Positions 20,261 through 32,879 of a DNA stretch of 64,000 nt are shown in pieces. The DNA comes from Rhipicephalus microplus. Taxonomy: Eukaryota; Arthropoda; Arachnida; Ixodida; Ixodidae. Where the stretch lies: positions 96,180,202-96,244,201 of the forward strand of contig NC_134701.1 of NCBI RefSeq assembly GCF_043290135.1. Reading direction: 5' to 3'. The translations under genes were made by a program, and so were the position numbers. How positions within the stretch are numbered: position 1 is the first letter of the stretch; the number at the start of each line of letters is the position of its first letter. The notes under the pieces are model-generated. The model did no database searches and was not told the DNA's origin. It saw nothing but the letters and a program-made list of their open reading frames with translations.

Positions 20261-21029
20261 GGTGGCGAGCAACTCCCCCCCCAAAAGGCTTTTGAGTAGA
20301 CGTTGTTTAGAAGGTCACACCTGATCATCCATTCCTCATTCGTTCGTTTATCCTGAATGCTACGAAAATTTTTGATCTCTGATCCGAATGATGTGCAGTA
20401 AACGGGAATTTCAGTTTTCCGGTGGCCCCACGCACAGCAGCTCAAAACCATGCTGCCGCCAATGCCGTAGCTCGTATAAAAGTGCAGTTTACATGTCGCG
20501 ACGGATGTTAGGTACGCACGCATTCATGTTATGCAACAGTTTCGAAAAGTTCCAGTCATCGTGAACATGCAGATTCGCATTCAAAGAAGATAAGATTTTT
20601 TATGGCAGTAATCTACGACGAGAGAATCGCGAATTATAGGCAATATCTATCCTTTTGAAAGCTGTGGCTTTAGTAAATAGTGATTAAAAAAAACTGTCAG
20701 AAGAATGCAGACACACGCAGCGCTGCCATGCAGAAACATTCCATCGGCGGAACTTTCCTGCCAACCAGCACCTGCTCCGAGAGAGGGGATGGTGGGCGAG
20801 GTGCTCAATAAAACTTCACATGCACGGTTTGCAAGCAGGCAGATGTCACGTAACCACCGTGCATGAGACCATCATGTTCATCATTCATGCTTCCCAACTC
20901 GCGTTCTAACTGGCTGATGTGGCTAATGTGCCGTTATGTGTACTGCTTCAGACGATCCACTTCAGCTTGAAGGGCAGCCTTATTCCTTTCAAGGTAACGA
21001 GCGCGGACCACTCGGTGCCAGACTTCCAT

Positions 21030-21770
21030 TCATTTAGTGTTATTCTCGTGTCTCCGTCAATTTCATCTTCGTCCCCACCTTCTTCCTTTTCTTCACGTCT
21101 GCTGCTTCGTCATCCCGGTACTTTGTGGCTGCATTCATGATCGCTACCTTCGCTAGCTCCGCAGGGTCGTCTCGCATCCCGTCAACGTCCCTCATGGAGT
21201 CGACGTTCGCTCCAACGTCGTCGGCACCCAATGCAACTTTTCGGCACCAATAAACCTCTGCCGCGTCTCCTTGGAGCTCAACTGTCTCTTTCGCGACGAT
21301 GGGTACGGCCGGAGTAGACGGCTCGGCAATTTGCTGAGCAAAGCGAGCATGCTCCTCGAGGGAACGAAAAGAGTGGCGTAACAGGTTTAGCTAGAAACTG
21401 GGTGGCAACGCCGCATGACGTGCGAGACCTTAACGGCCTCAGGAGCAGTAAGGTACACCCGACGGAATAGCTCCTGCATAGCCCGAACATGACCTCGCTG
21501 ACCCTCCTCTGGGTGTTGCGTTCGGGCGTCGAACTCATGCCGGATATGGTAGTCATAGGCGATCACCAGGAACTCTTCCCTGAAGGCCGCGATGAACTGG
21601 TTCTAAGACTAGAATGAAGGTTGAAGACGCCACCATCATTCTGCGGCGCCGCGCAGGGCAACTGGGAGTACCTGGCGGAGCCTTTCGTACTCCGAGCAGA
21701 CGCGAACGGTCGAGTACACGAAAAGGTCATCAGTGAAGTCGAGAACCGATTTTCTCGCGTCCTGGCCGGA
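21030..21770 (-). pseudogene. LTR-retrotransposon Gag remnant, second type
   Basis: In broken minus-strand frames: YERLRQVLPVALRGAAEWWW, QFIAAFREEFLVIAYDYHIR, HEFDARTQHPEEGQRGHV, RAMQELFRRVYLTAPEAVKV and SHVMRRCHP. This is the matrix/capsid pattern of gag (aromatic W-W block, then F-x-x-F, then R-T-Q-x-P-x-E). It is not the same family as the gag genes at 1 kb and 9 kb. Several frame changes; no protease or pol seen next to it. Confidence 0.6.
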
Positions 21771-21979
21771 AAAGGTGGGCATCATCAGCGACGTCGTCAG
21801 GGCCACGGTCGCAGAATGTCTCGATGTCTATGCCCCAGGGGCGGGGTTCTTCCCAAATGGGGTGGGAGGGGGGGGGTGGCAACAGGTCGGTGAATAACCG
21901 CTGTCGCGGAACACCGGTATTCGATAAGTATGGCGCGGCCAGAAAGACAGAGCCGCGGGACGCAGCCAATCAATCTCTT

Positions 21980-23570
21980 TAACGGCAAGATTGGATTACT
22001 AAATGTTCATGATGATAATGGTAGCCCACCATGCACTTCTTGGCGCTAGCTGTGGAGACAGCAGCCCACCATCACTTTTTCTTCGTTGTCTGCTGATCTC
22101 CGACAACCGCTCTGTTGAACCTGTTGAGAAACCGTTGCATTGTTGACAGAACTTGCAACACCTGGGCTGGGTAAGGCTGGCCTGGAGAGTTCAGCATAGC
22201 GTCGGAAAGCGAGCACTGCAGGTGCGGTGAGCTTTATTCTCTTTTCCATCCATACTACTTATAATAATGATCATTATAATGGCCTAAATAGATGGTTCAC
22301 ACCCACTTTGGGAGATTGGCCAAGAGACAAGTACTAAGATAGAGGGAATCACATATAACTTGTAAATCTAATGACTTATGAAATTGTTTGAACAAACTAA
22401 CATTTTAATAAATGAGAGATTTCCAATCAAAACCGCTTTGATTCGATTAATAATATTTCTACAGCAAAACAGACATCCCGGTGCCAATGACCTAATGAGG
22501 GTGCTTCCGAGGAAAGAATATTAGAAATAATAAAATCTAATGTAGTTTTAGTAAAAGCCGCATTAGGAATGTTTTACTCAGTAACTTGAATCAACTACAT
22601 GATAAAAAGAAACGGTTGATTGTTTCATGCTAGCTACACAATGAGCAAAGAAGGGAAGGAGAAAGACCAGATCTATGCATGTAGTAATTTATTTTGGGAA
22701 CTCTATAGCGTAATTTTGTAAAAATAACTTCTTTGTCTGTTTACCAGAACTTGGTACGCCAAGGAAACAAGAGGTGTCCATATTCGTTTATGTGAGTGAT
22801 TAATGTTTTACTAGGGTCTTGAATTATGGCATGCCCTCGCAATCTGTCCCGTATTATGAATGCTGCTGTGGGAATAATTCAAAGTACCGGACCATTCAGA
22901 GTGGATTTCACCAGAGCATGGGTCATTTAATTCATTTTTGATCTGGAACCCAGATCAGTCTGATTATAGTTATAAGTTGGGACCGGAAACTGAAACGTGC
23001 GTTATAAATACGAAATACTATTGGAAGTGAGCGCCGAATACAAAGATAACGAATCGGTAACTATAGCCACACTTGAGGCTGGTGGGCTGTAAATCCGCCA
23101 TAAATTCTGCCGAATGTACTGACAAGAAACCGGGGACAAGAAACCGGGGAGAAAAGGATCAGTTGAAGGCCTCAGAAAAAATGCCAATGCCTGCAGATCT
23201 TTTCACATTGTGAGGTATCTATAGCTAAGATGTTTATTATACTTCTCTCGTCTAAATGCTGTTGCAGATGGCCATTTACAACTGTGAAGACGAAATTTTT
23301 GAATGATTTGGATATATATAATCAAAAATGATTGCATTAATGTGCCTTGCATTGCTAATGGAAGAGATTTCGCACAGTTTAACATCTATTAGACCCGCGA
23401 GTGATTGTACGTGTCCCAACTGTGGAGTCTGAAATCGAGGCAAATAAGCAGGAAAAAAAAATTAGCTGGTGCATAAAATAATAATTTCAAAGGGTACTCG
23501 TAAAACTTCAGAAATATTTGTACCGCTAGTATTCTAAATTTGCAAAAAGAGAGGACAAACTTGCCTCTAA
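21980..23570. other. AT-rich spacer, nothing recognised
   Basis: Only short frames; no SINE, LINE or exon-like signal recognised. The first ~250 bp is GC-richer (gag-flanking sequence), the rest strongly AT-rich. Confidence 0.5.
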
Positions 23571-23579
23571 GTGCTGAAC

Positions 23580-25020
23580 ATTATTGGTGACGAATTTCGG
23601 TAATCCAGGACGTGACCATATAGACCTCTCTTTCTAGGAGCACCAGAGAACGCAGTTTATAAGCTGGTGCAGCCGAATATAAAACACATCCGAATTCTAA
23701 AACGGGGCGTACGTACATTTTGTATGTTGTAATGGATGAGTCTATCCGCTTCCCCAATCTACTGTTGCGTAGCCTTCGTAGGACTCCTAGCACCCGTACT
23801 ACTTTCTTGGCTATTTATTCAATGTGGGTATGTCAAAGGATGTTGTTATCATAAATAACCCCCAGACATTTTACCGAATTCTCCTGTGGTATATTCTGCA
23901 GGTTGCAAGTTAGTGTGATAGTAACAGGGCTATCCAAAGGGAAAACTGTAATTGCGCTTTTTTAACATTAAGACATAAACAAATAGCATTTAACCAATTT
24001 TGAATGGCACACAAATACGATTGTAAGTGAATGTATGATGAATGTATATCAGTATCTGAAGCGAAAAAGGTGGTCATCTGCCTATACATATGTGTATACT
24101 CCATCATGGCTGGGAATTGTGCTTATGAATATATTTAAAACAAAAGGCGAGGTAACTGATCTCCGAGGAAGTCCTCATAACTGTGAATGTATATTTGAGG
24201 AATGACATTTTACTGAGCAATAAAACACCCTTCAATATTTAAACTGATAAACCACGTCACCATGTCGTTAGGGATGTGAAATTTTATTTGATCCAATAAT
24301 ATTTAATGTTCTACGCTGTCGTAGGCTTTTGAGATATCTAATGTTACTAGGGCTGCTATATGTCTGTGGCGGCACGCTAGTTTGATTCGGCTCTCCAAAG
24401 TCTCCATAGGTGTGCGAAACAAAGCATCCAGGTCTAGAACGGATTTGGAAGTGGCTCAGGATTTTCTTGTTCTCTACTAATTGAATAAGACGAGCATGAA
24501 AAAAATATTTCTATAATTTAACCAGATTAGAAGTTAGCCCAATGGGTCTAATATTGTCCAGGGTGAATCCTGCGCAGTTTATTTAAGAACTGGAATTGTT
24601 TTAGGAGTTTTTCAACTAAAAGGAATTCATGTCCCTTTTATAGAATATTTACCCAGAGGTAATGAATATCAGGAGCCTCATTGAAACGGATTTTTAACGT
24701 TTTTGTGGTTATTCCGTCATCACAAAAGTGCAGAATTTAGAAGTGCTTGCATAACTGTGGCCAGCTTAGTCATTAATAACTCACTGAAATCGCCACTCTG
24801 TGTGTAACATTTAGTGTAAGGTGATAGGAGAGATGAGAATCTGTTTTCTATACCTCTCGCTTTATCGTTTAGCATTTGTTTTATTTCTTCGTCAGTTGAA
24901 ACTGATGATCCTTTGTTTGGACTATAAAGAATTTTCCTACTGCGGAGTAATAAGAAAAAGCACGCTTTTATTATTGTCTTTCGATATAAAATCATAATGC
25001 TTAGTGTCGTACGCAATAAG
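23580..25020 (-). mobile_element. degenerate LINE with RT (Jockey/CR1/I-like)
   Basis: Reading from 25020 down: an ORF2-type linker (frame 24720-25016), ALVTLDISKAYDSVEH (RT palm block with the first catalytic Asp, about 24330), FFASDTDIHSSYIHLQSYL and AIQNWLNAICLCLNVKKAQL after the palm (the YADD-equivalent is read as YRQMTTFFA, so lost or frame-broken), and finally RRLRNSRLGKRIDSSITTYK with MYVRPVLEFGCVLYS. Many stops. Clade uncertain without alignment. Confidence 0.75.
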
Positions 25021-25187
25021 GTGATGATTTATCGCTGAAAACAAAAACCGACGCCGACATCGGAACTCCTGCGAAACGAGCTCTTTATCACTCTCGCGTT
25101 AAAACCAAAAAGAGCGTACAAGAGAAGCGCTACTAGAACTCAGTTGATAGCTGCTCTACCAGAAGTAAGCAGGGACAACCGGCAGAG

Positions 25188-25227
25188 AATGATGATGATG
25201 ATGATGATAATGATGATGGTGATGAAG
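25188..25227. repeat. ATG/GAT trinucleotide microsatellite
   Basis: ATGATGATG repeats with one ATAATG and GGTGATGAAG at the end. Similar GAT tails end RTE-type LINEs elsewhere in the window (about 57.34 kb and 54.74 kb), so it may be the tail of a lost LINE. Confidence 0.85.
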
Positions 25228-25454
25228 ATCCTTGTTCTTCTGGCACACACCCACAAAGGGGGATCGGTCAAGAACAGGGCGGCAGGATCTTTAAGTAAAA
25301 GGCTTAGGTATTTAAAATCACAAAGTAATTTTGGGCTTAAAAAAATTATATAGAAGGAGAAGCCGAAAATCGAAAAAGGAGTATATTTGAGCAGGGATCA
25401 ATGCGTGCTATCAAATGCGATTTGAGACAGAGGTAATATTCAATCTAAAACGAA

Positions 25455-25455
<1 letters not shown>

Positions 25456-25523
<68 letters not shown>
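25456..25523. repeat. TA dinucleotide array
   Basis: About 34 TA units ending in ACACAC; one of three arrays bracketing the palindromic unit cluster. Confidence 0.97.
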
Positions 25524-25528
<5 letters not shown>

Positions 25529-25529
25529 T

Positions 25530-25677
25530 GCTGGGAGTAATATTTATATTTCAAAGGGCCAGTTATTCTTCGTCAAGGTATGGGATATGGCACAACGGGA
25601 GCGTTGTCAACAAGGATAAATATATTTAATTCCCAACAGTTTTTGGAGGGGTTCTCCCTTCATCAGCGGATGAGTTA

Positions 25678-25768
<91 letters not shown>

Positions 25769-26008
25769 AAGGTATGGGATATGGCACAACGGGAGCGTTG
25801 TCAACAAGGATAAATATATTTATTTCCCAACAGTTTCCGGAGGGGACCTCCCTTCATCAGGGGATGAGTATAACTCATCCCCTGATGAAGGGAGGTCCCC
25901 TCCCGAAACTGTTGGGAAATAAATATATTTATCCTTGTTGACAACGCTCCCGTTGTGCCATATCCCATACCTTCACGAAGACTAACTGGCCCATTGAATT
26001 ATTACTCC

Positions 26009-26011
<3 letters not shown>
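25530..26011. repeat. palindromic cluster of three ~105-bp Penelope-type terminal units
   Basis: Unit 1 (minus, about 25573-25678), a TA array (25680-25765), unit 2 (minus, about 25768-25872) and unit 3 (plus, about 25873-25976) share GGTATGGGATATGGCACAAC, GGAGCGTTGTCAACAAGG and TTCCCAACAGTTT. Outer flanks are also inverted (GGGCCAGTTA and TAACTGGCCC; GGGAGTAAT and ATTACTCCC). In unit 3 CTGATGA (25882-25888), a GGGAGG/CCTCCC stem and GAAA (25905-25908) match the core of hammerhead ribozymes described in Penelope-like pseudo-LTRs. Ribozyme identity is inference. Confidence 0.65.
25680..25765. repeat. TA dinucleotide array inside palindrome
   Basis: About 43 TA units separating the two tandem, same-strand units. 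It gives false YIYIYI frames on both strands. Confidence 0.97.
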
Positions 26012-26045
<34 letters not shown>

Positions 26046-26063
26046 GTATATATATATATATAT
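26012..26063. repeat. TA dinucleotide array
   Basis: Interrupted once by ATAATGTATA; closes the cluster on the right. Confidence 0.95.
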
Positions 26064-26216
26064 GGGAAAGAAGTGTGTACCTAAGGGATCGTTTTTCCGT
26101 GTTTTTGACACAATATTATGAAATCTAACAGAAAATAATGCCAAGGAATGTATAGTGGAAGGTATTAGAACAAATGGAATGTAAATTAGAAGAAAGAAAA
26201 GAGGGCGAAAGAATAA

Positions 26217-26244
26217 CCAGCCGTGAGCAGCTGCTCACGGCTGG
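26217..26244. repeat. perfect 28-bp palindrome
   Basis: CCAGCCGTGAGCAG is followed directly by its exact reverse complement, no loop. A short TA run follows at 26245-26255. It may be a junction of inverted element ends. Confidence 0.9.
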
Positions 26245-26255
26245 CTATATATATA

Positions 26256-29103
26256 AGGCATTTTAACATGGCAATCGCTTTGTTTCAATTATGTAGTCAA
26301 ATACCAAAGAGCGGACGTCCCTGAGGCTATAACCAAATTTATAGCTGCCAAACAATAAAATTACTGCCACATTTAATTCTAATCCTAATTTTCAGTAGAC
26401 TACAGCGATAAAACATCTTTTTTTCGTACGTGCGTTTTGTTGTCCTCTGCTTCCTCGAATCGCCCATTCCGTCTCTGAGAAACGGAGAACGACGACAGGC
26501 GTCGGTGGTCGGGGCCAGAAAAGTAGCGGCACAGCAGAGGACGCTCCCAAACGTTTGTCAGGTTTCTGCTTCGTAAATGATCGCTTGGAATGGTGAACCG
26601 GCTTGATGCGTTCGAAGAGCATAGTACCTTGGAGCACAATGATGGCCACCAAAAGGTGAGTAACCCCCGAAAATGGCAATGCATAGTCATTTTCTAATGC
26701 CCAATTTTTAAGATAAAAACTTGACTTAAGGTTGTTTGTGCTGTGTACGATATCGCATGGTATGACAGCCGCGTTTTAAACGCTCATACGTACCAATTGC
26801 CCGGCGCAGGTGAGAGAACTACTGGAGGCTTTTCACATTGAAAAGAAAGATTGTGATTGTACCAGTGATACTTTTGTGCTGCGCAGTAAGGAAAAGCTTT
26901 TCAGGAGCATGCATGGATATGAGGTAGTACATAAATGTGCCTTTTTTGTTCCGATCCTTGTTCGCGTTGTTTGGCACGTGCAAAGTACCGGTGCGAGCCA
27001 CTGGGCATTGCGCAGCCTTTTCAAAATAAGACCTCGTTGGGAGTAGCGTCTTCTTCCTCTTCTCGTGGCTCTTACCCAATGCACCAGATTGGCCGAGTGT
27101 TAGTTTCTTTCTTTGTTTTTAAGCGTCTTTTCGCAATACTTCTCGTATAAGCTAGGAACTGTTTATAAAACAAACTTAATTACAAAATATTAGTATTAAA
27201 TGTTTAAAAGGGTCAGCCCTGTGCTTCTGTGCATCTTTTTTGTTTTCAAAAACCTAGGGCTATTTTTTTCATTAACACATTTCTTGTTTTTAGTGTCCCG
27301 AGCGCCGATTAGAGAAATTTTTGTATATTTGGCTCCGTCCTCGTTTTCTGCTCAGCGTCGTGGTTAATTTTCTTTTTTTAAATAGATAATGTCGCGACTA
27401 AAAATGTCATTCCAGTGGGAATGGGGTGTACGGAGCAGCTGCTAGTATTCACGACGGAATACTGAAAAACGCTTCCACATTCAGTGATAGCTTTTAAAAT
27501 TGTTTCCCGTTGTATTCAGAGACATCTGTGAACGTCATAGAAATTTTCCGAATACACTCAAGAGGAACCAGGGCTTGGTGTAGATTCACAAAGTGCACTC
27601 TGACAACTGTAATACCGCATCTTTCACTATGATTAGTTCATCATTAGCGGAGAAAATTAAGGCTGAAGTTCAATTTTCAAGTTTAGCGTGAAATCTTCAC
27701 GTCTGACGCAAGAAATTTCAGAATGTATTTACGACACTTTCGTAACATTACCACCGTGAAATTTCTTGGAAATTTATATGCTAAGTATATGGCAGCCACA
27801 GATTGCAATGTACTTAATTTTTGCCGATTGGAAGCTACATATGCCTCAGTAGACGTCTTCAAACTTTCTCACGTCACGGTGTTGGTCGCGGGAATTTCAA
27901 GGTCATGGCGCCACCAGCATTTTCTTTTCGCGTGTTTTTTTGCTTGCCAAGCGTTTCGTTGTGGTAAGTGTGGTGTTTTTGGGATTGTGAAATGGTACTT
28001 TGCTGGTACGTGAAAAATCGTTTTGCTCTTTGGTGTCCCTAATTAAATGAAATTTGCTGAGACTTTTCTTGAAGCATTATGCCGAATGCTTATGAAGAGA
28101 TATTGCCAAAAAAACAACTAGAAATTGATGCAGGCTACAGTAAAAACGGGCAGTAAGATTGAAAGGGTATGAGGGAATAACTGTTTCATTTTTAGTGTAG
28201 AACAACGTTATTGGGTGGGCTTCCAGGCTACGATGTACTTTGTCTACGCGGAGTTGTTTCATCTTCTGACGAACATTTCGGGAATTGTTTCTACTTCAAT
28301 TTGACAATATATGGTCCGGCATTAGTGAAAAAGGGACAAGGCTATCCAAGCTGAAGCTCAAAAATCTTCAATATTCGAGCAGCAAGGCCTTCTTTAGGTT
28401 TCTATGAAGAGAAAATTGTCGTGAGTTCATTAGAACATTTGCAGGGAAGCATTGAACTTAGCTGGTTTTTCCCGCGCCGACTAGGTTGCGTCAGCTCTAT
28501 TATCACTACTTTTTTGAACAGCGAAGCAGTTGTGAATGGTGGTCGATAATAGATGCCGCTCTCAGGGCTCACCAGCGTAATAGTACGTGCACTGCTCTTT
28601 TGGCAATGGTCAGTGATCAGCTTGCTTAGGCGGCCAAAATGCACTCACCTGATAGTCAACCACACGTGGTGAAGTTTCTATCAAACGCCTTTAAATGCAA
28701 ATAGTTCTGCCTTCCGGACAGATCTAAAAGCGATGTGAGCGTTGCAGAATATAAATGCGCTATTTTTGCTCTAAAATAACAGGCGAACTTTTGAGCTGTT
28801 TGATAGTAGCACGCATGGGAAAGCTGCGGTAGTAGGATAGGCCTTCGCTGTATTACTCTTGAGCACGCAACGAAGTTTCGATTAACATCATGGATAAATG
28901 GACGCACTTTTGCTCATAGCCTAGCCACATACAACTTCACTTCATGCAGTATACATTCGCCTCGCTTTGGAAACTATTGTACAAATTTAACGTCTGTCTC
29001 TAATCGCGTCTAACCCTATCTCCTTTAGTCCACTTACAGAATAGTTGATTCGCTTCAGTTCACACCTATTTCCTTCGATTCTGCTGCATATATGAGCCAC
29101 TGC
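26256..29103. other. no recognisable gene
   Basis: Contains two short GC-richer minus-strand frames near 26.4-26.7 kb and a plus frame at 27723-28013 with a cysteine-containing end; none matches a family I know, and no consistent exon structure was found. Rest is AT-rich. Confidence 0.45.
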
Positions 29104-29117
29104 TACATACTGCCCCC

Positions 29118-29566
29118 GCCCCACCGTAGTGGTCTAGTGGCTAAGGTACTCGGTTTGCTGACCCGCAGATCGGGGGTTTGAATCCCGGCTGCGGCATTGG
29201 CATTTTCGGTGGAGGCGGAAATGTTGTAGGCCCATGAGCTCAGATTTGGGTGGACGTTAAATAGCCCCAGGTGGTCGAAATAATTGGGGCCCTGCACTAC
29301 GGCGTGTCTCATAAATAGCCCCGCCGTGGTGGTCTAGTGGCTAAGGTACTCGGCTGCTGACCCGCAGGTCGTGGGTTCGTATCCCGGCTGCGGTGGCTGC
29401 ATTTCCGGTGGAGGCGGAAATGTTGTAGGCCCGTGTGCTCAGATTTGGGTGCACGTTAAAGAGCCCCAAGTGTCGAAATTTCCGGAGCCCTCCACTACGG
29501 CATCTCTCATAATCATGTGGTGGTTTCGGGACGTTAAACCCCACACATCAATCAACCATCAATCAA
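29118..29566 (+). mobile_element. head-to-tail SINE dimer flanked by one 14-bp TSD pair
   Basis: First copy 29118-29317 has A and B boxes (GTGGTCTAGTGGC, GGTTTGAATCC) and lacks the last ~40 bp of the 3' tail; second copy 29318-29566 is complete with a TCAA-rich tail. TACATACTGCCCCC occurs at 29104-29117 and 29567-29580 and nowhere between, so the pair behaves as a single insertion. Confidence 0.92.
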
Positions 29567-29580
29567 TACATACTGCCCCC

Positions 29581-30985
29581 GAAATCGGCCAAACGTTGTA
29601 AGATTGCAGTTTACGCGTCGATTTTGCCAGGGCACGCGATAGCCTTATAGGGCTTCGCTGTAAAAGTGCAATCGTAATTAGCGCGTGCTCAGGATAAGTC
29701 TGGGGCATGTCACCCATTCCTAAACATTGAACCGTATTGGTTTCTTGCTAGCTCTGCGAGTGGCCTTGCTGTGAGGCCGCTGAACATGATGGCGCACCTG
29801 TGAGCAACTCTTTTCCCATTGGGAGCATATACAGTAACTATATACACATTTTTACAGGAGCACTCTCGAAACTGTGAGCTGCAGGGTCGAGGGTAGGCTC
29901 TACGTGTTGCCTTTGTGCTCTGAGCTGCACGCGCTGTACCTGTACAATTGGCACGCTTCGATGCAGTACGTGTAATAGGCGCCAAGAGAGGCTTTGCCTG
30001 GAGAGCACCCGCACGCTGGTCCGCTGCGCGCACTTCGCTGAAGGGACGGAATGAGCAAGCAAGAGGCTCGCTTCGTAAAATCCCTGGCTGACTTCACGTG
30101 CCTCGTAGGCGCAGGTTTTGCTCTGCTTGTACCTTGGGCCCTGCGAGCAGCTCAGCTGTTACTTTCTAATTTCACTCGCATAGTGGTGACACATCTGCTT
30201 TGTGAACGATCATTGTATTCTAAAAAAAATTGCTGATGATTGTTATTTTCTTGGTGCGGTGCACGGCAACTGACCTAGCAGAGGTAGGAGAAAGAAAGCT
30301 TGGATTGCGTGAATAGTTAGGCAACGCATGCCCAATTTACTCTATATCCACTAACGACCTCAAGCAAAATTGAATGTAGCAAATAATCTGTTTGCTCAAG
30401 TAGATCATTTAATGGCTTATTTTCTAGGCCCCCTTCACTGACCAGAGTGCGCGACGTAACTAATTTACTATCTCAGTATCACCGACATCGGTGGTCATAT
30501 GCACCTAGAAAATGAGACGTTCGCAGAACACGTATACGTGCTTGAGCGTGTCCTTTTCTGATGGACCCTTTCAACGAGGGCTCACTGGGTGCAGCCATGA
30601 TCTCTTCTGAGTTAGGAATATGTGATCGCCGCCTATTCCCCCCACCGCCTCTGCCCTAAATGTCAAATGTGGTGCCGGGACCAATTTTACTACTGCCACT
30701 CGCAAGACCACAGTTTCGATCAGCTAGCGTGCTGCAATCACGATAGTTTGTTCCTCATATGCCGAGACACTGAAACTGGTATAAACATTAGGCGGTTTCA
30801 TCGAGAATTTTAATAAAGTGTCACCTAACATCGTTACTGAAAGAACGCCTTTTTAATTTTATATATGGGTCATTAAGGGAGAATATTATACGTCAGGATT
30901 CGAAAAGCGAATCGATGCTGATTTTCACAATGACAAAAGACTGAACGCCCTTTCTTAAATGATAAAATAATCGTTCCATGTTACC
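29581..30985. other. no recognisable gene
   Basis: A GC-richer block at 29.7-30.2 kb has overlapping frames on both strands without recognisable domains. The rest shows nothing I can support. Confidence 0.45.
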
Positions 30986-30989
30986 AAAT

Positions 30990-31235
30990 ATTCATTCCAC
31001 AGGTAGACACACGGACGGATGGACGGACAGACGGACGGACGGCCGGACAGACGGATGGATTGACGGACGGACAGACGGACGCATGGACAGATGGACGCAC
31101 GCACGCACGAACGGATGCACGCACACGGATAGACGCAGGCACAGATGGACGCACTGACGGACGCACGGACGGACAAATACACGGACGAACTGATGGACAT
31201 TTCGCCCCACTCATCATCGTTTACTCCGTGGATGC
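30990..31235 (-). repeat. TCCG-array dispersed repeat, copy 1 (minus)
   Basis: An ACGG/TCCG-rich array (about 31006-31200), degenerate, followed by CATTTCGCCCCACTCATCAT and TTTACTCCGTGGAT. The same flank, in the opposite sense, precedes the arrays at 34.9 and 36.9 kb. The long PSVRPSV-type frames are repeat artefacts. Confidence 0.85.
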
Positions 31236-32587
31236 GCTTTAATTTTTAAAAGTGTTTTTCTTGTGGTTGGCGTTTCGTCTTTTTTTGCAATCCACACTTT
31301 ACTTGGTAATAGTATTTTTCCAACTAGCCCAACAAGTTTTACTAATGTATCTTTCCGTACTGGTACTATGACGCACAACTAAAGTTCATCGTCCAATCGA
31401 TTAACTATAGTGCCATAGTCATGCACCTTACAACAAAGTGAAAGTGCTCGGCCTAGAGGCTTGTTTTTGTTTACGACCGAGTAGGTAAAGCTCTGCGTTG
31501 ACTCACCATTTAATGGTCCTCTTGTTAGGGACGATGCCAATTGCATTTTACGATGGTCTTGGAGCAGAAAGCAGCACCCACACTGAAATAATTCTTGTGA
31601 ATAGAGGGTACGACGACACTACACACTACTCTGTAAAGTTGCACTCACTATTCCTATTTCAGTGCATTAACAGCTGAGCAAGGGCGAACGCTTTCGTACG
31701 ACGTTTCAGGCATACGTAACTGGTTAAGCTCGCACTAACATGAACGAACAAACCACCCTTTGGGAATGTCTATGACGCACGTGCGCATGCAAACACGACG
31801 TGGCTAGCAGACGACGAGGGGAGCATTCCACACTAGGCGTGCTTAAGCCAGTTGTTACCAAGCGGTGACTGGGCGTTATCTTGCGGCCAATACTGTGTCT
31901 CAGAACTTTCCTTTAACACTTCGGAGGCTACAACGCCTCTCAGCGAATAGGAAGGACGATTAGTACTGCTACTTTGATTGAAACGCTCCGCAGTGTCTGT
32001 TAAGCCCCCCCCCCCCCCCCCGGGCGTCTGCACGCTTCAGCGAGCAGACGGCAGCGTTCAAAAAACAGAACATGGCTGCGCATAACGACGCTGCTGCCAC
32101 CCACCTCGGGTTTACTACGTGATCGTCATGCGCTCTGTTGCCCGTAAGTTCCAGACTGACGCTTATATTCGCCTTATATTTATGTCTTGGTGCTGCGGCA
32201 CTGTATTCGTGACTACACTGCGCTATTTCAATGAAGCGCTGTCCATTTCTCGGTGCGCATGGCTTAGCAGGCTTTATTAAATAAACAGCTTATCTCGCCG
32301 ATAACGAAAGAGCCTACCTGTTAATTTGTTCTTATAGTGAAAGGGTAGAAAGCAATAGGTAATTACACCATTTATTTGTTTTCGTGGTCACCAGCAGGAT
32401 TTTCTCTTGGAGGCTGCAAACCAGTGTTGCATCGCGGCTGGGAGAGTGGGACAGCACTAGTAGTTTGGTTGACGGCATGGAGGAAGAAATATTTCGGAGG
32501 TCAAACTCCCGTTAGAGGCATGGCTGCTGGATAAAAAACACTTTGTTTTAAACGCGAAGCATTTCTTAGCGAACTTAGGCGACTTTG
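31236..32587. other. no recognisable gene; 17-base C run at 32005-32021
   Basis: Spacer with a homopolymer of 17 C. A short ATG frame at about 32072 follows but ends after 17 codons. No repeats or domains recognised. Confidence 0.5.
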
Positions 32588-32879
32588 AGCGTATATATAT
32601 ATATATCTATCTTGCCGCCTATTACTTTTAGCTCTCCTGGCCGTTTCGATAATGGTATCTCTACCAAGCTTCGTATGGCATAAGATGACTGTATGAAGAA
32701 GATATTTGATTAGCCAAGACATGAAAATCATAATATGTTTGCGATGAATGTCATGATTTACATTTCATGGCCCTGAAGCTCTTGAGGTGGTTTCGTACAC
32801 ATGGCATATGCAAAACTGGTACGGTATGACATGATTACACGGCGAAGACAAGCGACAGACCCTAACACGAAAATTGTGA

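Noticed and set aside
25873..25980. CRISPR-like or tandem array
   Set aside because: Only three units, one inverted, eukaryotic context; better explained as retroelement termini.
25580..26144. Frames rich in YIYIYI
   Set aside because: TA dinucleotide arrays, not genes.
27723..28013. 96-codon frame with Cys-rich end
   Set aside because: No start context, no splice signals and no family resemblance.
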